Shown: positions 10,969 through 22,330, numbered from the stretch's first letter. The stretch: DNA of 64,000 nucleotides from Cavia porcellus (GCF_034190915.1 NW_026947638.1:124001-188000); one strand, 5' to 3'. Numbers and translations are program-made. The notes: generated by a model not told the origin, from the letters alone.

Positions 10969-11090
10969 AAGATGGTGTCTCCCTGTGAGATGACTGTCTC
11001 TCCCTATCACAAAATGGCGCCTCTTTACAACATGGCCGACCAGCCTTTAGGGCACAAGATGGCGGGTCGCCAGGCAAATAAGATGGCGGC
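10969..11090 (+). promoter_or_regulatory. Cluster of YY1-like motifs inside gag
   Basis: Five plus-strand motifs of the form AAGATGGCG or close variants occur at about 10969, 11010, 11030, 11057 and 11080 (three with full ATGGCG). They lie antisense to viral transcription within the Gag linker coding region. ATGGCG cores are the YY1 binding signature. Whether YY1 binds here is inference. Confidence 0.45.
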
Positions 11091-11791
11091 TCTGCATGTG
11101 ACAACGGTCCAGGCCACTCCCTCCATGGGGGTGGCGACAGAGGTGGGCCCCAGGCTGTCATCTCACCATAGGAGCTGGCGTTTGGGACCCCCCAGGGTGG
11201 CGCGGAAGGCTCTATGACCTTCCGTTGGGGAGTGCTCAAGAGTTCTTTTTCCTTTTTTAGGTCTGTCTGTATCTTGACTAGATCTCTACGTAAGGCTGCG
11301 AAGGGATTAGGGGAGTCACTTACCTCATTGTCCTCGCCTTCCGAGGTATCTGAGCCTGAGGGATCCGAGGCAGGGGGCGCCTCTCTCTTGTCTCGCTCTC
11401 GCGAGCGCCCTCGCACGCTCCCTGCGACGGACCCCTCCCGGGAGGACTCTGAGCGGGCCCCCTCAAAAGCTCGGCGGGCCCGAGAGAGCCCGTCCGCGCT
11501 ATCTTTAGCCCCGTTCCTCTCCCCTTTGAGGCAGGTATGAATCATCTCCCAGAGCGGCCGAACCGAAAGTGGAAGCCGGCACTCCTCTTTTGCTCGTTCT
11601 AAATCTTTACCCAATTTCTCCCAACAAGGCAGGGACAAATGCCCCGTCGGCAGGAACCAGGGTGCCGCCTCATCTATTTGTTGGAGAAATTCTGCAAGTG
11701 TCTTGGAACTTATTGATATGCCTGAAATCTTGAGCAGGTCTTTTACTGCTCTTACCAGTGACTTGGAACTCTTAGTGGGTAAGTTGCCCAT

Positions 11792-11972
11792 GCCTGTCAC
11801 TGAGAAGTTTGTTCTCACCGTGTGAGGCTAACCTGCCACGTACACGTGAGCTTGAGGGGAGTCTAAAAAGCCCTGTAGGTGCGCGCCACCCAGAGCCCAG
11901 GTTTATCCCCTACTCACCTGTCCTGCAGGGCAATACTGGAGCGTTGTCCGCCTCGTCTCGGGGGTGATCATC
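11792..11972 (-). other. Proviral leader (5' UTR) with probable packaging signal region
   Basis: About 180 bases separate the primer site from the chosen gag ATG. A splice donor for env mRNA and the packaging signal would be expected here, but I cannot point to either with confidence. Confidence 0.5.
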
Positions 11973-11989
11973 CCCCGTACGGGCCACCA
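11973..11989 (-). promoter_or_regulatory. Primer binding site matching tRNA-Ile(AAT)
   Basis: The viral strand TGGTGGCCCGTACGGGG starts two bases after the 5' LTR. It is complementary over 17 bases to the 3' end of mammalian tRNA-Ile(AAT) plus CCA, as I know that tRNA. IAP elements use tRNA-Phe, and MMTV and HERV-K(HML-2) use tRNA-Lys, so this primer choice is unusual for a betaretrovirus. Confidence 0.8.
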
Positions 11990-11991
11990 AA

Positions 11992-12422
11992 TGTCGGTGT
12001 CGGTCCCGGCCGGCAGGAAAAACACACGACAAGAGTTATAGGCGGACAACCTTTCCGTTTATTCTCTCTCTCCATATAGCCTGCTCCGGGATCTTCGATC
12101 CCGCCCGAGGGAAGCCTCCTCTGGTCCGCTCTCTGCGGCTCCCTGCGTGCTTCTCTCAGCGATTTTCCTTCCTATTCTGCCTCTCCCCAAGGGTGGCACC
12201 AGTATATATACGGATACAGTGTCCAATCATATTAAAGTAGGCAAGGCAAGCTGATTGGCTAACGTCAGTTGTTGCTGGGCGGACTATCTTACAGGGCGTG
12301 TTGTTTACTAGGCAGGAAGCAGGACATGAGCGCCATCTTGGCACACTCGATGGGAGGGGTAATCTAGCTCAGGCTTCACTCTTTCCTACAGGCCTCATAT
12401 CACCCAGCCAGGGCCCCCAACA
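11992..12422 (-). repeat. 5' LTR of the provirus (431 bp)
   Basis: It is the partner of the LTR at 3644-4074. On the viral strand it contains, in order: a YY1-like site (plus-strand GCCATCTTG, 12332-12340), a CCAAT box inside AGCCAATCAGC (around 12254-12258), a TATATATA box (12203-12210) and AATAAA (12058-12063). This is a compact RNA polymerase II promoter. The U3/R/U5 borders were not determined. Confidence 0.96.
12203..12210 (-). promoter_or_regulatory. TATA box of the 5' LTR promoter
   Basis: The viral strand reads CCGTATATATACTGG, about 45 bases downstream of a CCAAT box. Transcription would start some 25-30 bases further along the viral strand and run leftwards through gag. Confidence 0.75.
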
Positions 12423-12428
12423 TTTGCT
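12423..12428. repeat. Target-site duplication, right copy (TTTGCT)
   Basis: It is identical to 3638-3643 and directly abuts the 5' LTR. Confidence 0.95.
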
Positions 12429-14870
12429 GTTAGTGAATTTTGCTGGATTGACATACCTGGTTCAAATTATTGTAAGTATTGGCTCCTACTGGCTTCTCCT
12501 CATTCTTTTTTCAGTTGGTGGTTACATTTTAATCACATGGTAGAATGGAAGTCACAGACAAAGCATTCGTGTGCCCTTTTTTTCCACTTATTGCCTTCTG
12601 GGAGATGTGTGGATGATGTCTGGTAGATGAAATCTTCATTCCCTCCTCTAAATACATCCTGAAATCTGAGGAGGGAAAAAGCAAATAGTTTTAAAAAATT
12701 CATTCTTTAATGTTTGTCCTTACGTTCTCTCTCTTTGTCTCAATCTAGGAATACCAGGTTGAATCAATAATCAAAATTGCTACACATATTTTTTGTGAGT
12801 GTAAGTATCATGTACTTTTTTATAGTACAGGCAATAAGGGTGTAAAAAATAAAATTATGGAAAAATATATTTAATTATACAGAATTCAAGGAAGTCAAGG
12901 CATAAAAATGGCATTCAAGAAGGAAAGTTACATATATATCCTATTTAGAAAAGAGGTAAGTTGTAATACTCATAGATGGAAACCAAGTTGTAATTGAATG
13001 GGCTCAGTCATGCTAAGGGCAGATAAAAGGATTCTCTTTTCTGAAGGATAAATAACTGTGAGATAGGTCACTTTTTCACCAAATAAATATTTAAGCTATA
13101 AACAAAGACAGTGTCCTTTGTGAGCACAGCAAAGCGTCTGTCAAATAGTTTGAAATTGTCTGAATTTTATGAAATTTAGCTAAAATTTCAGACTAATTGT
13201 GAAGTACTCTGGGGATAACCAATGACACCAGAACATATTCTTTACTAACTATTAAACTACAACACTACGAAGAATTAATGTACTTTTTCTGTATTTTTAT
13301 AACAAATAATTAAAGCAAGTAGAGAAAAATAGAGGCAAACATAAAGACAACATAGTGCAGAGACACGGAAACATACAAGGTTTAATTTGAAATGTGACTT
13401 AGGAGGGAAATGATTGTAGCCATTTGACTGGACAGAACTAACAATACTTGATGATATTAGTGGTGTGTTTAGCTACTAAAATATATTTTCAAATTACTGC
13501 ATTATATTCTTTTGCTGTTCTTACTATTCTCTTGTTTGTAGGGAACATCTATACTTGTGTGAGCTGTTCACTGAGAATCTGTAACCCACAGGACAGGCTG
13601 AGAGGTCAGCTAGGAAACAGCAGAAAACAGAAGACAAGACTGCAGTGATAGAAAAAGATGGATATCAAGCCAAATGCAACATCACTGCGTGCTGTCGGGC
13701 AACAGCAAAGGATCCTGTGCACACAAAAAGAAAGTTGCACAATATGAAGGAAGCAGTAAAAATGAAATGAAGTAGAAGAGACATGCAGAAAGAAAAATGC
13801 TCTCGGATGTGTCACAATCATCTTGATTCTTTACCTGGAAAACCTGTATTTTTTCCTTTGTAATTATCTAATATACTTTGTGTCAAAGAACAAGGACCTG
13901 AGTTCCACTTAAAGTAGATGAAGTTAACAGATACCTTTTTCGGGTTTTATCATGAAATTAGAAATGAAGATTTTCAGTTTCTGGTAGTCATGAACAGAGA
14001 GCCTCAGGTAAGCCCGAGAGTGCAGGCAGATAGTCAGGATGCTCCTGCGCAGGCTCCTCAGGTGCAGCTGTGCTGGTGGGAAAAATCATGCTGTTTAGCC
14101 TAACGAGGCAAAACAGAATAAAGGCCAAGGTAATTCAGTAGAGAGGGTCTTAAATGCACAGCTGTATCAGCTGCTGCCTCCTTCCCACCTGGTCTTCATT
14201 TTTTCTCTGTGTAATCTGTTTGCTTCCCTACTGGGCCTGCTAAGATTATCTGATTCCAGGCCAAACTGATAATATTTGTTATGAGGCCTGCCAAAATTAA
14301 TAAAATTTGAGTTTGTCATCTTGGTGTTCCCTGAACTAAAGTTAACTACCTGTGTCAAATCCTAAAGTCCACTTGTTACACCAGCATCAGGCTAAGATGT
14401 AAATCTCCATTTGAACTAAGGAACAGCTACACTACATGCACAGAGAGATGTTTGTTTGTAAGTGGATACAATAGAGTGCTTGTTGGTGTTTTAAAAGCCA
14501 AAACCTGGAATACTTTTCTTTTGACTTTACATATGGAGAAAATTACGGTGTAAAATGTAGACAAGAATAAAATAATACCAAGATGAGTAAGTCCATTAAA
14601 AATGTAGATGAGCAAATGACTTTAGCGTTATTAATGTTGATTGGGAATTTGGCCAAATGAGCATGTTTATACTTGGGACCAATTAAAAGGCTTACCATTT
14701 TAATCACTGGCAGAACTGGACATTCAGTGTTTTCCTGGATGACAAGAATTTTCTTTTGTTGTTTTTTCAGTTTGGCTTTGTTTTGGTCTAGTGAACTGCA
14801 CCAGAGTGTCCTCAGTGTAGAGAAGATAACAATACACTACCACAGTGTTAGTAACAATATCTTGTTACTA
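12429..14870. other. AT-rich intergenic DNA
   Basis: No gene is recognised. Around 14170-14400 a GC-richer stretch with an AATAAAATTTGAG phrase may be an old LTR relic, but I cannot name it. Short open frames here lack protein-like features. Confidence 0.5.
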
Positions 14871-14919
14871 ACATTTAGTAACAGTATCTCAGAGTCTCTC
14901 CACAGCTTGAGGGGAAAAC

Positions 14920-15335
14920 ATTGTTGCCATTCCTACCCTGAGGAAAATCTACAGTAACAGAATGTTTCCGGAAGTAGAAGCATCCTACCAGTCGGGAACC
15001 TCCACGTGGACCCGACCTCTCAGCTTTCCCTGACTCCCCACCAGGGCAGCTGCTGTGTAGGATCCGCTGTAACGTACCAATGGCACAGGCGTTGCAGTGC
15101 GTTGGGGCTGGACTCATGGAGAATGTCCTGGAGCTTCCCAAGAAGACCCCTCCAACATTACTAGGCAAAAAGGTGGATCAGGAATACCCTCCTAAGCCCC
15201 GGAAACAGTTCCTCTTGAAATAATTGAATAGATACACATCTTTCAGCTTTGATTTTTTTTTTAACCAGCCTGAAAAGACCAGCTTTCAGATTCCCAAAGA
15301 AATTGCAAACACATCTTTAAAAAAAAATGTAAGTT
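14920..15335 (+). pseudogene. Possible old processed copy of an unrecognised transcript
   Basis: A GC-richer island in AT-rich DNA contains a 47-codon frame starting at 15080 in a fair context (ACCAATGG). It ends with the run PPTLLGKKVDQEYPPKPRKQ and then a TAA near 15221. The C-terminal part reads like real protein (Pro/Lys-rich, balanced), whereas the bases before the ATG are stop-rich. An A-run (AAAAAAAAA) follows near 15320. I do not recognise the protein. It could be a retroposed copy, an old exon, or chance. Confidence 0.3.
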
Positions 15336-15339
15336 CTGA

Positions 15340-16930
15340 TTCCACGTAGAGTGACTGAATTGTTGAGTTACTCAATTTAAAGCCTTTGTTTAATTACTTG
15401 ATTCATAGAAATTCCCTTGATTCACTAATATACAATTTAGTCCCCAAAGGCACTCTGATTTTCTATATTTCCCTCTTAAATTTCAATGGGTATTTTTCTA
15501 TCACAGTGTTATACATTCTCTTATACGACCCTCTACTTTTTCTTTTTTTCAGTATGGAGATCAAACTCAAAGACCCTCTACTTTGGTAAGTCTTTTAAAA
15601 TATTTGGAATTTCTTACTTGTGGTTATTTGAAAAAGGTACAACTGTGAAAACACTTACTACTTTTCACAAGCCTAAAAAGTAATATACAGAAAAAATACA
15701 TGATCAATTATGATATTTAAGCTTAAATCATAAGGAAATCCCCATCACATTTGGAGGAAAAAACTAATCATCACACCAAGAAAATCCTGTCTTCTACTGT
15801 TTTGACCAGCTTTTGTTTCATAAAACATGAATTAAGCCTTTTCAATGACTCATTGCAGAGTCTGACATAGTGAGGTCATCTAATGAATGCAGGGTAACAA
15901 CCATCTTTGAGTGTAGGTTGTCAGTTGAAAGATGCCATTTGCTGTTTCTGTTTTGGTCCTTTGAGCATGATTTCGCTTCATGTGTGGCCCTACCATGGGC
16001 TCCAGTCTTCAGCCTTATGTGTGTATTGCTTCTCATTTCATCCTCAGATTTCCTAAGGATTTCATAGCCAAGCCTCGCTCTTGATTTCTCCTGCTCCCCT
16101 GGAGCAGCAGGAGATTTGTGGAACGTTCTCAGGCTCTTTCTGTGCAAGATTTTCTTGTCTTGTTTTGCACTTTTTTTTTTTTTGGTGGCCAATAACCCCA
16201 CTCTTTTTCATACCTCAGATTTTGAAGACTTTTGTGATAGTTATTGTTTCCTTGCATGACTTAAAAAGTAGTCATTTAATAAAACTTTCAAATCTTTCTT
16301 GGGTCCTTATTGCCTTCCCAGCCCATTAGGTTTTTGAGTAGAAGCCAGAACAAAATGCAGGGAAGAAGATGTAGATATGCAAAATGGCTTTCATAAAAGC
16401 ACCTTATGTCACATTTATAACTTCAATACACAGCTGATTCACAGTCCGACAGCATAATCATTAAAGAATAAGAAGGACAGCAGGGACTGCTTGGATGAAA
16501 GTACAATGAAAACCTGTTTAATTTTCTTATCTGTAAGTGTGAAAAATGTTTAGTAAGCTGGAATGTCACAAGAGGAAGCCCAGAGAACACAGGGATAACA
16601 AACACCAGGAGGACTACGGAAGAGGAAGTTTTATTATTTTCAATTTATGTGTAAGAATTCCACTGGTTTTCCTGTGATAATGGATATTTCACATATATAA
16701 TTTATATACTGATTTTGTTTCTTACAGCTTATCACTGGATTGTAAACATGTTTTGGATTTTTATTGATATTTTATTTGGCTAATCATCTCATTTGCAAAG
16801 AGTGACATATTTTCTCATTTTCTATTTATTGATATATTTTACATTAAAATAGTACCATGTACAACTGTCAAGTAGTTTTACATAATCAATTTTCTGCTTT
16901 TTAATTCTAGTTCATTTATTTTTTGCTGAT
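15340..16930. other. AT-rich intergenic DNA
   Basis: The minus-strand open frame at 15842-16201 (119 codons) resembles no protein I know, and its start is formed by an A-run. I see nothing else that can be supported. Confidence 0.45.
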
Positions 16931-16939
16931 TATTCCCTT

Positions 16940-17060
16940 AATTATTTGATCATTTTATTGAGACACAATTGATACTATAACTAACACACATTCACATATA
17001 CAGGTTGGAGTTTGACATGTTTACCCTATTTTTTTTTTCATTTACTTATTGGCCTCACTA
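16940..17060 (-). repeat. L1 3'-end-like fragment
   Basis: TTATTGAGACACAATTGATA and the bases after it resemble, in antisense, the 3' untranslated end of old mammalian L1 elements. It is short and diverged. Confidence 0.35.
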
Positions 17061-17687
17061 GGTCTTTAACTCTGATTTTGAATATGAATATTAAAACACC
17101 ATTGTAATAGGTGTTTGAAAAAATAATTCCTACTTATAATTCTTTTTAATCTTTTCCTCTTTGTCCCACATGTATGACAAATTTGCCATTAACCATCTTT
17201 AGTCTTTTAATTGGTAAATAATTTATTTCTCATTGTTGGACTAGCCTTGCTTCACTCACATCATGATGATACTCTCTTATAAATCCTAAATTTTGTAAAG
17301 CAGTATTTGTTTATTTCTGTCTATATCAATGGGAGATATTTGTACAATATTTTATTTCCTTAAAATATTTTTGCTTTGCTTTTAGTTTAAGGCTTTCCTA
17401 AGGAGGAAAAGCATCCGTGATAATGTCATCACAGTTTAGTACCTTTCCTTTTCTTGCTTTCTTCTGGTTAATAACCTGAGTAGTGCTTTCTCAGGTCTCC
17501 AGGTAGACTTTTATGGCTGCTTGATGAGGTTTGTGAACATGAGCTCTGATATGTCACCTGTGGGGCCTTGTTCTCTTTTTGATTCTTGACCACTTCTCTC
17601 ATAGGTTCGTCCAATATCTCCTCAGACTTCAGGAGAGTTATTTTTCCTAAACCTCAAGGATTTAAAATATTGTATGTTTTGTTTTGT

Positions 17688-17745
17688 TTATTTTGAGGTA
17701 TTGGACATTGATCTCAAGAATCACTGAACTATATCCCCAGCCAAA
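17688..17745 (-). repeat. ID SINE relic
   Basis: The antisense ID core is visible as CTGAACTATATCCCCAGCC, preceded by a degraded GATCTCAAGAATCA in place of box B. Confidence 0.5.
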
Positions 17746-17749
17746 TTTC

Positions 17750-19080
17750 CAATTTAATTTTTAGAAAAGCTCTTACTAAGTGGCCTGGGATGGTGATCCT
17801 CCTGACTCTTTACCCTCTCTAAAGCCGAAATTAGAGGACTGTAGCACCAAAGCTGGCTAAGACTAAGGTCACTTAAATAAAACAATAGCCGTGAATTTTC
17901 AGGTGATATTTGTCTTGCTTGGTTATCATAAAAGTTCTCTCGGTGCTGACTTTGCAAAAGTATCTTTTAAATTACTTTGATCATATTCCAGGCTATTGGC
18001 ACACATTTCATTCCTGGAGATGGTTAGAATATGGTGTTTCTAAAATAGAAGGACTTATCTTTCCTCCTCTACTTTGGAACTAAGATGAGGTAAGTGGACA
18101 GATATCTCCCCCCTCCAACAACTTGTGTCAAGTGTTCCTCCAAATCTGTACTGTTACATGTTTTATAGATACCCTGTTGCCTTCTCCAGTGTTCATGGCT
18201 ATCTTGAAACCTACATGTGGCAGAGTACAAAATTAATTATATCTAGTTTTATAAGCAGCATTAGGGAGCCAAAAGTAAATATACTATTTTCTGAGCGGTA
18301 AAAACTTCTTGTTTTAAAATCTATGACCTGAAATTTGTTCTACGAATATACCAAATTATAGATAACACAGGATGAAGAGGCCTCTTCATATCTTTAAGTT
18401 ATCAATCACAATTTATGAATCCAATTACATACATGAGTTTTAATAATTTTACATTGCCTAGAAAGGTATCAAAATAATTCCAATACTGTGATTATAAAAT
18501 GGACCAATTTTTAAAACTATGACAGTTTACCTTTGAAAAACTTGAATAAATATTTTGAAAATCAATTGAACTATACTTATAATGAGCAGTCCATTTTGGG
18601 TTATTTTGGAATGGGTAAATTTTAAATTGATATAAAAAATTTTGTATCATAATTCTGTTTTATATGCTTCTTGTCTGATTTTCGCAAATGAAATAAAATA
18701 CAAAGTAATTTAGTTAGGTTTGCCTCGATTATTGAAAATTTTGAAATTCTTTAAAGTATGAAAGCTATTTTTAAAGCCACAATTTTTACTCAAATACTAT
18801 TTACATGATGAAAAACATTAGTGTATTTAAAAGGAAAATGTACTCTTAAATCACTACATGTGAGTAGTAAAGATTCAAGAATAAATACTATAAAGATCAG
18901 AGGAAGACCTCACAAAATTGCAAATAAATCTGCTGTGTACATATTCTTTTCAGATGCACATAGAAATGCTTACTGAGTTTTAAAGGAATATTTCTATTAT
19001 TTGTGATCAGATAATGTTATAAATTATTTCTTATTGCATAAACTTATTTGTAATACTAGAAAAATGAACATTTAATGTAT
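17750..19080. other. AT-rich intergenic DNA
   Basis: I see no gene or recognisable repeat in this stretch. Confidence 0.5.
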
Positions 19081-19097
19081 CACCAGCTTATTGGTGA

Positions 19098-19590
19098 TTT
19101 TATTGAATCATAAAATCCTGGGCCTCTGACAGCCCAGTTCCTGGGATTGAGAGAGGGTCACTAGGGTTGGGGCAGGCAGGCCGAGACCTGAGGAGCTGTA
19201 GAGTGTGCAGGAGGCCGGGCAGCTCCTTGACAGGCAGTGGGAGCAATGACCCCAAACTCTGGGGCTCAGGCTAGTGCACGCCTGGCACCACCTGGGCACG
19301 CGGGGCTGCGGGACCGATTCTTCCAACAGCAACCTGGAAATGGTCAAGGTGATGACAGGGCAGCGCTGAGGGGTCCTGGCTCCTCACGGGAGCCCCAAAC
19401 CCCGCTCTGCTCCAGAAATGCCAGTCCAGGGTGACTTTTTCTTGCTGGTTAAAAATGTGCCTGCACCTCCAGAGTCAAGGGGTGCCCTTCTCGTGGTTCT
19501 GAGTGAGTAGGGAGCCAAGGCCGGCTTGGTGAGGGGGGCCCCCTTCCCCATAGCCCTCGGCCTTGCCAGTAGTTGCCCTCACGCTATAGT
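19098..19590 (-). pseudogene. GC-rich island, possible retroposed 3' UTR
   Basis: About 490 bases of GC-rich DNA sit abruptly in AT-rich surroundings. Read on the minus strand, the island ends with AATAAA (plus-strand TTTATT at 19099-19104) just beyond the GC-rich part, as the 3' end of an mRNA would. No protein is recognised in any frame, no A-tail remains, and flanking direct repeats are not convincing. A processed copy of a gene's 3' UTR is the best guess. Confidence 0.3.
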
Positions 19591-19599
19591 AACATTTTT

Positions 19600-21188
19600 A
19601 CAATGAATATTTTGTGCTTACTTTTCAACAACATTGCAAAATATAAGTACTTACTACTCAGTGATAAAGTTAACAGTAATTACATCAAAACATGTTTTAA
19701 AGATAAATAAATTTTCTTAATTTATTTTAACCTGTTTATTTTCCCATTTGCTGCTAGGCTACTCACTAGCAGTGGCTGTGGCTCTGTCACTTGCAGATTA
19801 CAACAGAGGAATAGAATTCAAAGGGTTGCTGCTAAGTTTGCTCTTTTCACAGGGACAAAGTTTGCAAGACTCTAAGATAAACAGTATTTTGGGGTGGACC
19901 TACTTTTTGTGGTTTCAAGCTTTGAAATCTACCACATGAAAATGTCAAATACTGATCATTATACAGCTCTCTGTTAAATAATGATTAGTGAAAAATTCTA
20001 TTCATAAGTAAGCCCAAGAGAAGTTTATTTTTGCATTTTAATTTCACATTGAAAACCAATCAGATTTGCCACAGTCTCAAAGAGATTAATATTTATGTAA
20101 AATTAAATGAGTCCTGGTAGCTAAATGCACTTTTTGTCTAAATTGAAAATTTAAAAATTGATTTACAAATGCAACATTGCCCATGAAATTTAGTTATATT
20201 CAGTTAACTACATTTTAAGTAATACTACTAATGACATTACAAAATTATATTTATTTTTATCCTACTTTGTATACGCATATAGTATATATACTATTTATAT
20301 GTCTTGTGGAGAATTATTACAAGTACATAACACACTTTAATTCCTTTTACAGTACTCCTTCCCTTCCACCTGGCGATCCCCTTCTCCACTGAGAAAGATC
20401 TATCCTCCTAATTCTTATTACCTATCATTTATTTTGCTTTATACATTTTTCCTAACTCATATAAGAAAAGCCATGTGGTATTCAACTTGTGCACTTGTTT
20501 AATGTCATTTAACATTTTGTTCTCAGAATGCAATCGTTTTCCTAAAAACTCAAATTTATCTTTCTTTGTGGCTAAATAGTAAAATGCTTATATTCAAAGT
20601 ACTCAATAGTACTTCTGATGTTTGCATAACTTAAATTCTATTATTTTAAAGTAAAATGTGAATAATTCAAAATTTCTAAGTGGTTTAAAAATATGAAATT
20701 TTATATCACCATGGTAACATATTATTAAATGTACTTAATAGATATTATAACACCTAGTATATTGTCTCAATACAATATGAAGTATAATAGTAATTGTGGG
20801 ATTTGCTTTAAGAACTGTTACTAGTCAAGGCTAAAAAATAAAGGAAATCATTGCTTTAGTTACTAGCCCATACATTCACATCTAGGAAACATTTATTTGA
20901 TAACTTTTATTTAAGATGTATATTTTATTGTTTTCAAAAATATATCACTAATAAATAGGCAAATTGACAGTTTTTTTTCTCAGATTGGCTTCCACGTCTC
21001 CTTAAATATGTTTCATTTTAAGTAACAGAATAGCATGAAAGTAAGAAAAACATGTTTTTAACAAAAACTCAATATGGTAAGAATAGTAAATAAATGTGAA
21101 CCAGTTTCTAAGAGTATCTCATGGAGGTATTAACTAGAATGCATAAATCTCTCCACCATAGTTCAGAGATGAGGGGCAGTGAAATAAA
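19600..21188. other. AT-rich intergenic DNA
   Basis: A short pyrimidine-rich part near 20320-20540 resembles old L1 3' ends in antisense. Otherwise I see nothing that can be named. Confidence 0.45.
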
Positions 21189-21527
21189 TGTATTAGTCAA
21201 TTAAGGTATGATTGTCAGTTCGTGAAAAGAAACAGTTTAATTTTGCCTACAGTTTTAGAGATTCCAGTCTAGATGAGAAAGACTTAATAGTTTCAGTCCT
21301 CTGATGAGAAAGGGGCAGCACAAGACTGCATGAAGTTTGTGGTGAAGTAACCCTGCTCGCATCGTGAGCACAGAGAGACAGCCTGAGTCATAATTCCTCA
21401 GAGCATGTGTTCATGATGACTGCACAGCACTCACCAAGCCCCAACTCTTGTTTCTACAGCCTCCCAGTCTCAGGAATCACCTTTAACATGTGGACTTTCA
21501 GGGAACACTCCAGATTTGAACAACTAA
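21189..21527 (-). repeat. ERVL-MaLR-type LTR
   Basis: The plus strand begins TGTATTAGTCAATTAAGG and continues through a CAGTTTTAGAGATTCCAGTC segment to a CCAGATTTGAACAACTA end. This is the antisense of the MaLR LTR pattern, in which the sense 3' end reads GACTAATACA. Solo and diverged. Confidence 0.6.
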
Positions 21528-21838
21528 ATACTGAAATTGAATTAGAGGACCTAGTCTAAGAATATTATTTAGCTTTTATGTGAATTTGGGCATGTCACTT
21601 ATTTCTCACTTGCCATTTACTCATATTAAAATACATATAATGATTCTGCATTCGTTTCTGCATTATATAATTGTTTTGTTAATTCAAGTATGAAAAAAGT
21701 TTTATAACTTGAAAACTAAAACTCTTATCAAGAGGCTTCCAAATATTAAATATATTTTTGTAGATGTCTTTATGACACTTGCATGGTCTAGGTTGTTAAG
21801 AATAAAAATAAATATACATTATATATGATATAGATGAA

Positions 21839-21871
21839 TATATATATATGTATATATATACATATATATAT
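21839..21871. repeat. (TA)n microsatellite, imperfect
   Basis: Alternating TA/TG dinucleotides over about 33 bases. Confidence 0.9.
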
Positions 21872-21999
21872 TCTTACTGAAAATGTTCAGTTTACTGATT
21901 GTTAGTGTTTAATGTATTTAGAGCATACAATATATTAGGTAGATAGATATCTGAATTTTATGATTGTTTGAGAATCACATTTGTCGCTTTTCTGTTCGG

Positions 22000-22330
22000 G
22001 GGCAAAAATTTCTTACATTTACAATCTAAATGCACAGAGCTTCATTTTGGCCCATACTTTCAGAGATCTCAGTCCCCCTGGGGGAAAAGCATCACAGAGG
22101 AAAGCTGCTACACTCATGGCAGCTGGAAAGCAGAGCAGATTACAAAGAGCCAAAGAAGAAACTTTCAGTGACTAATATAGTCCGCAAGATTATGCTCTCT
22201 TGACCCATTTCCTTAAACTATACCCCATGTCCTAAAAGCCCATTCAAATACAAACTCAGTTTTAATGAAGTTACTGCCCTCACAATCTGATACCTCTCTA
22301 GGAGTCTCTCAGTCCAGTCAAGACTACAGT
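22000..22330 (-). repeat. ERVL-MaLR-type LTR fragment
   Basis: It contains TTTCAGAGATCTCAGTCC, CATGGCAGCTGGAAAGCAGAG and a CCTCACAATCTGATAC phrase in the order of an antisense MaLR LTR. It is a third-tier, diverged copy parallel to those at 21189 and 22995. Confidence 0.55.

Larger units (their letters stand above)
9788..11791 (-). pseudogene. gag: gag: matrix, capsid, nucleocapsid; one in-frame stop in capsid
   Basis: The ATG at 11791 is chosen because it gives MGNLPTKSS, a myristoylation signal, although the frame is open nine codons further up. A single TGA at 10478-10480 splits an otherwise continuous frame of 667 codons ending in TAA at 9788. Matrix is followed by an Arg/Ser-rich then acidic linker, and two late-domain motifs, PSAP (residues 195-198) and PPSY (235-238). 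Capsid begins around residue 320; the major homology region, with QGSAEPFVDF, lies just after the stop. Nucleocapsid has one good CCHC knuckle (10129-10088). The second (from about 10024) ends in Tyr where the last zinc-binding Cys is expected. The downstream end overlaps pro. Confidence 0.92.
3644..12422 (-). mobile_element. Endogenous betaretrovirus provirus (ERVK/IAP-like), full length
   Basis: The 8,779-bp provirus reads leftwards: 5' LTR, tRNA-Ile primer site, leader, gag, pro (dUTPase plus protease), pol, env, polypurine tract, 3' LTR. Both LTRs are 431 bp, begin TG and end CA, and differ at 4 sites (0.93%). With LTR divergence split over two lineages and rodent neutral rates of a few per billion years, insertion would be about one to a few million years ago; that is an inference. 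A dUTPase domain in the pro frame, two -1 frameshift sites and a G-patch after the protease are class II (betaretroviral) features. gag, pol and env each carry one in-frame stop, so this copy should not make its full proteins. Sibling copies elsewhere in the genome are likely. Confidence 0.97.

Noticed and set aside
10499..10993. 164-codon plus-strand ORF opposite gag
   Set aside because: Antisense shadow of the gag coding region.
15300..15340. GTAAGT splice donor after an A-run suggesting a real exon
   Set aside because: One consensus donor is common by chance and no matching acceptor with coding continuity was found.
15842..16201. 119-codon minus-strand ORF
   Set aside because: Its Lys-rich start comes from an A-run, the sequence resembles no known protein, and it lies in AT-rich DNA.
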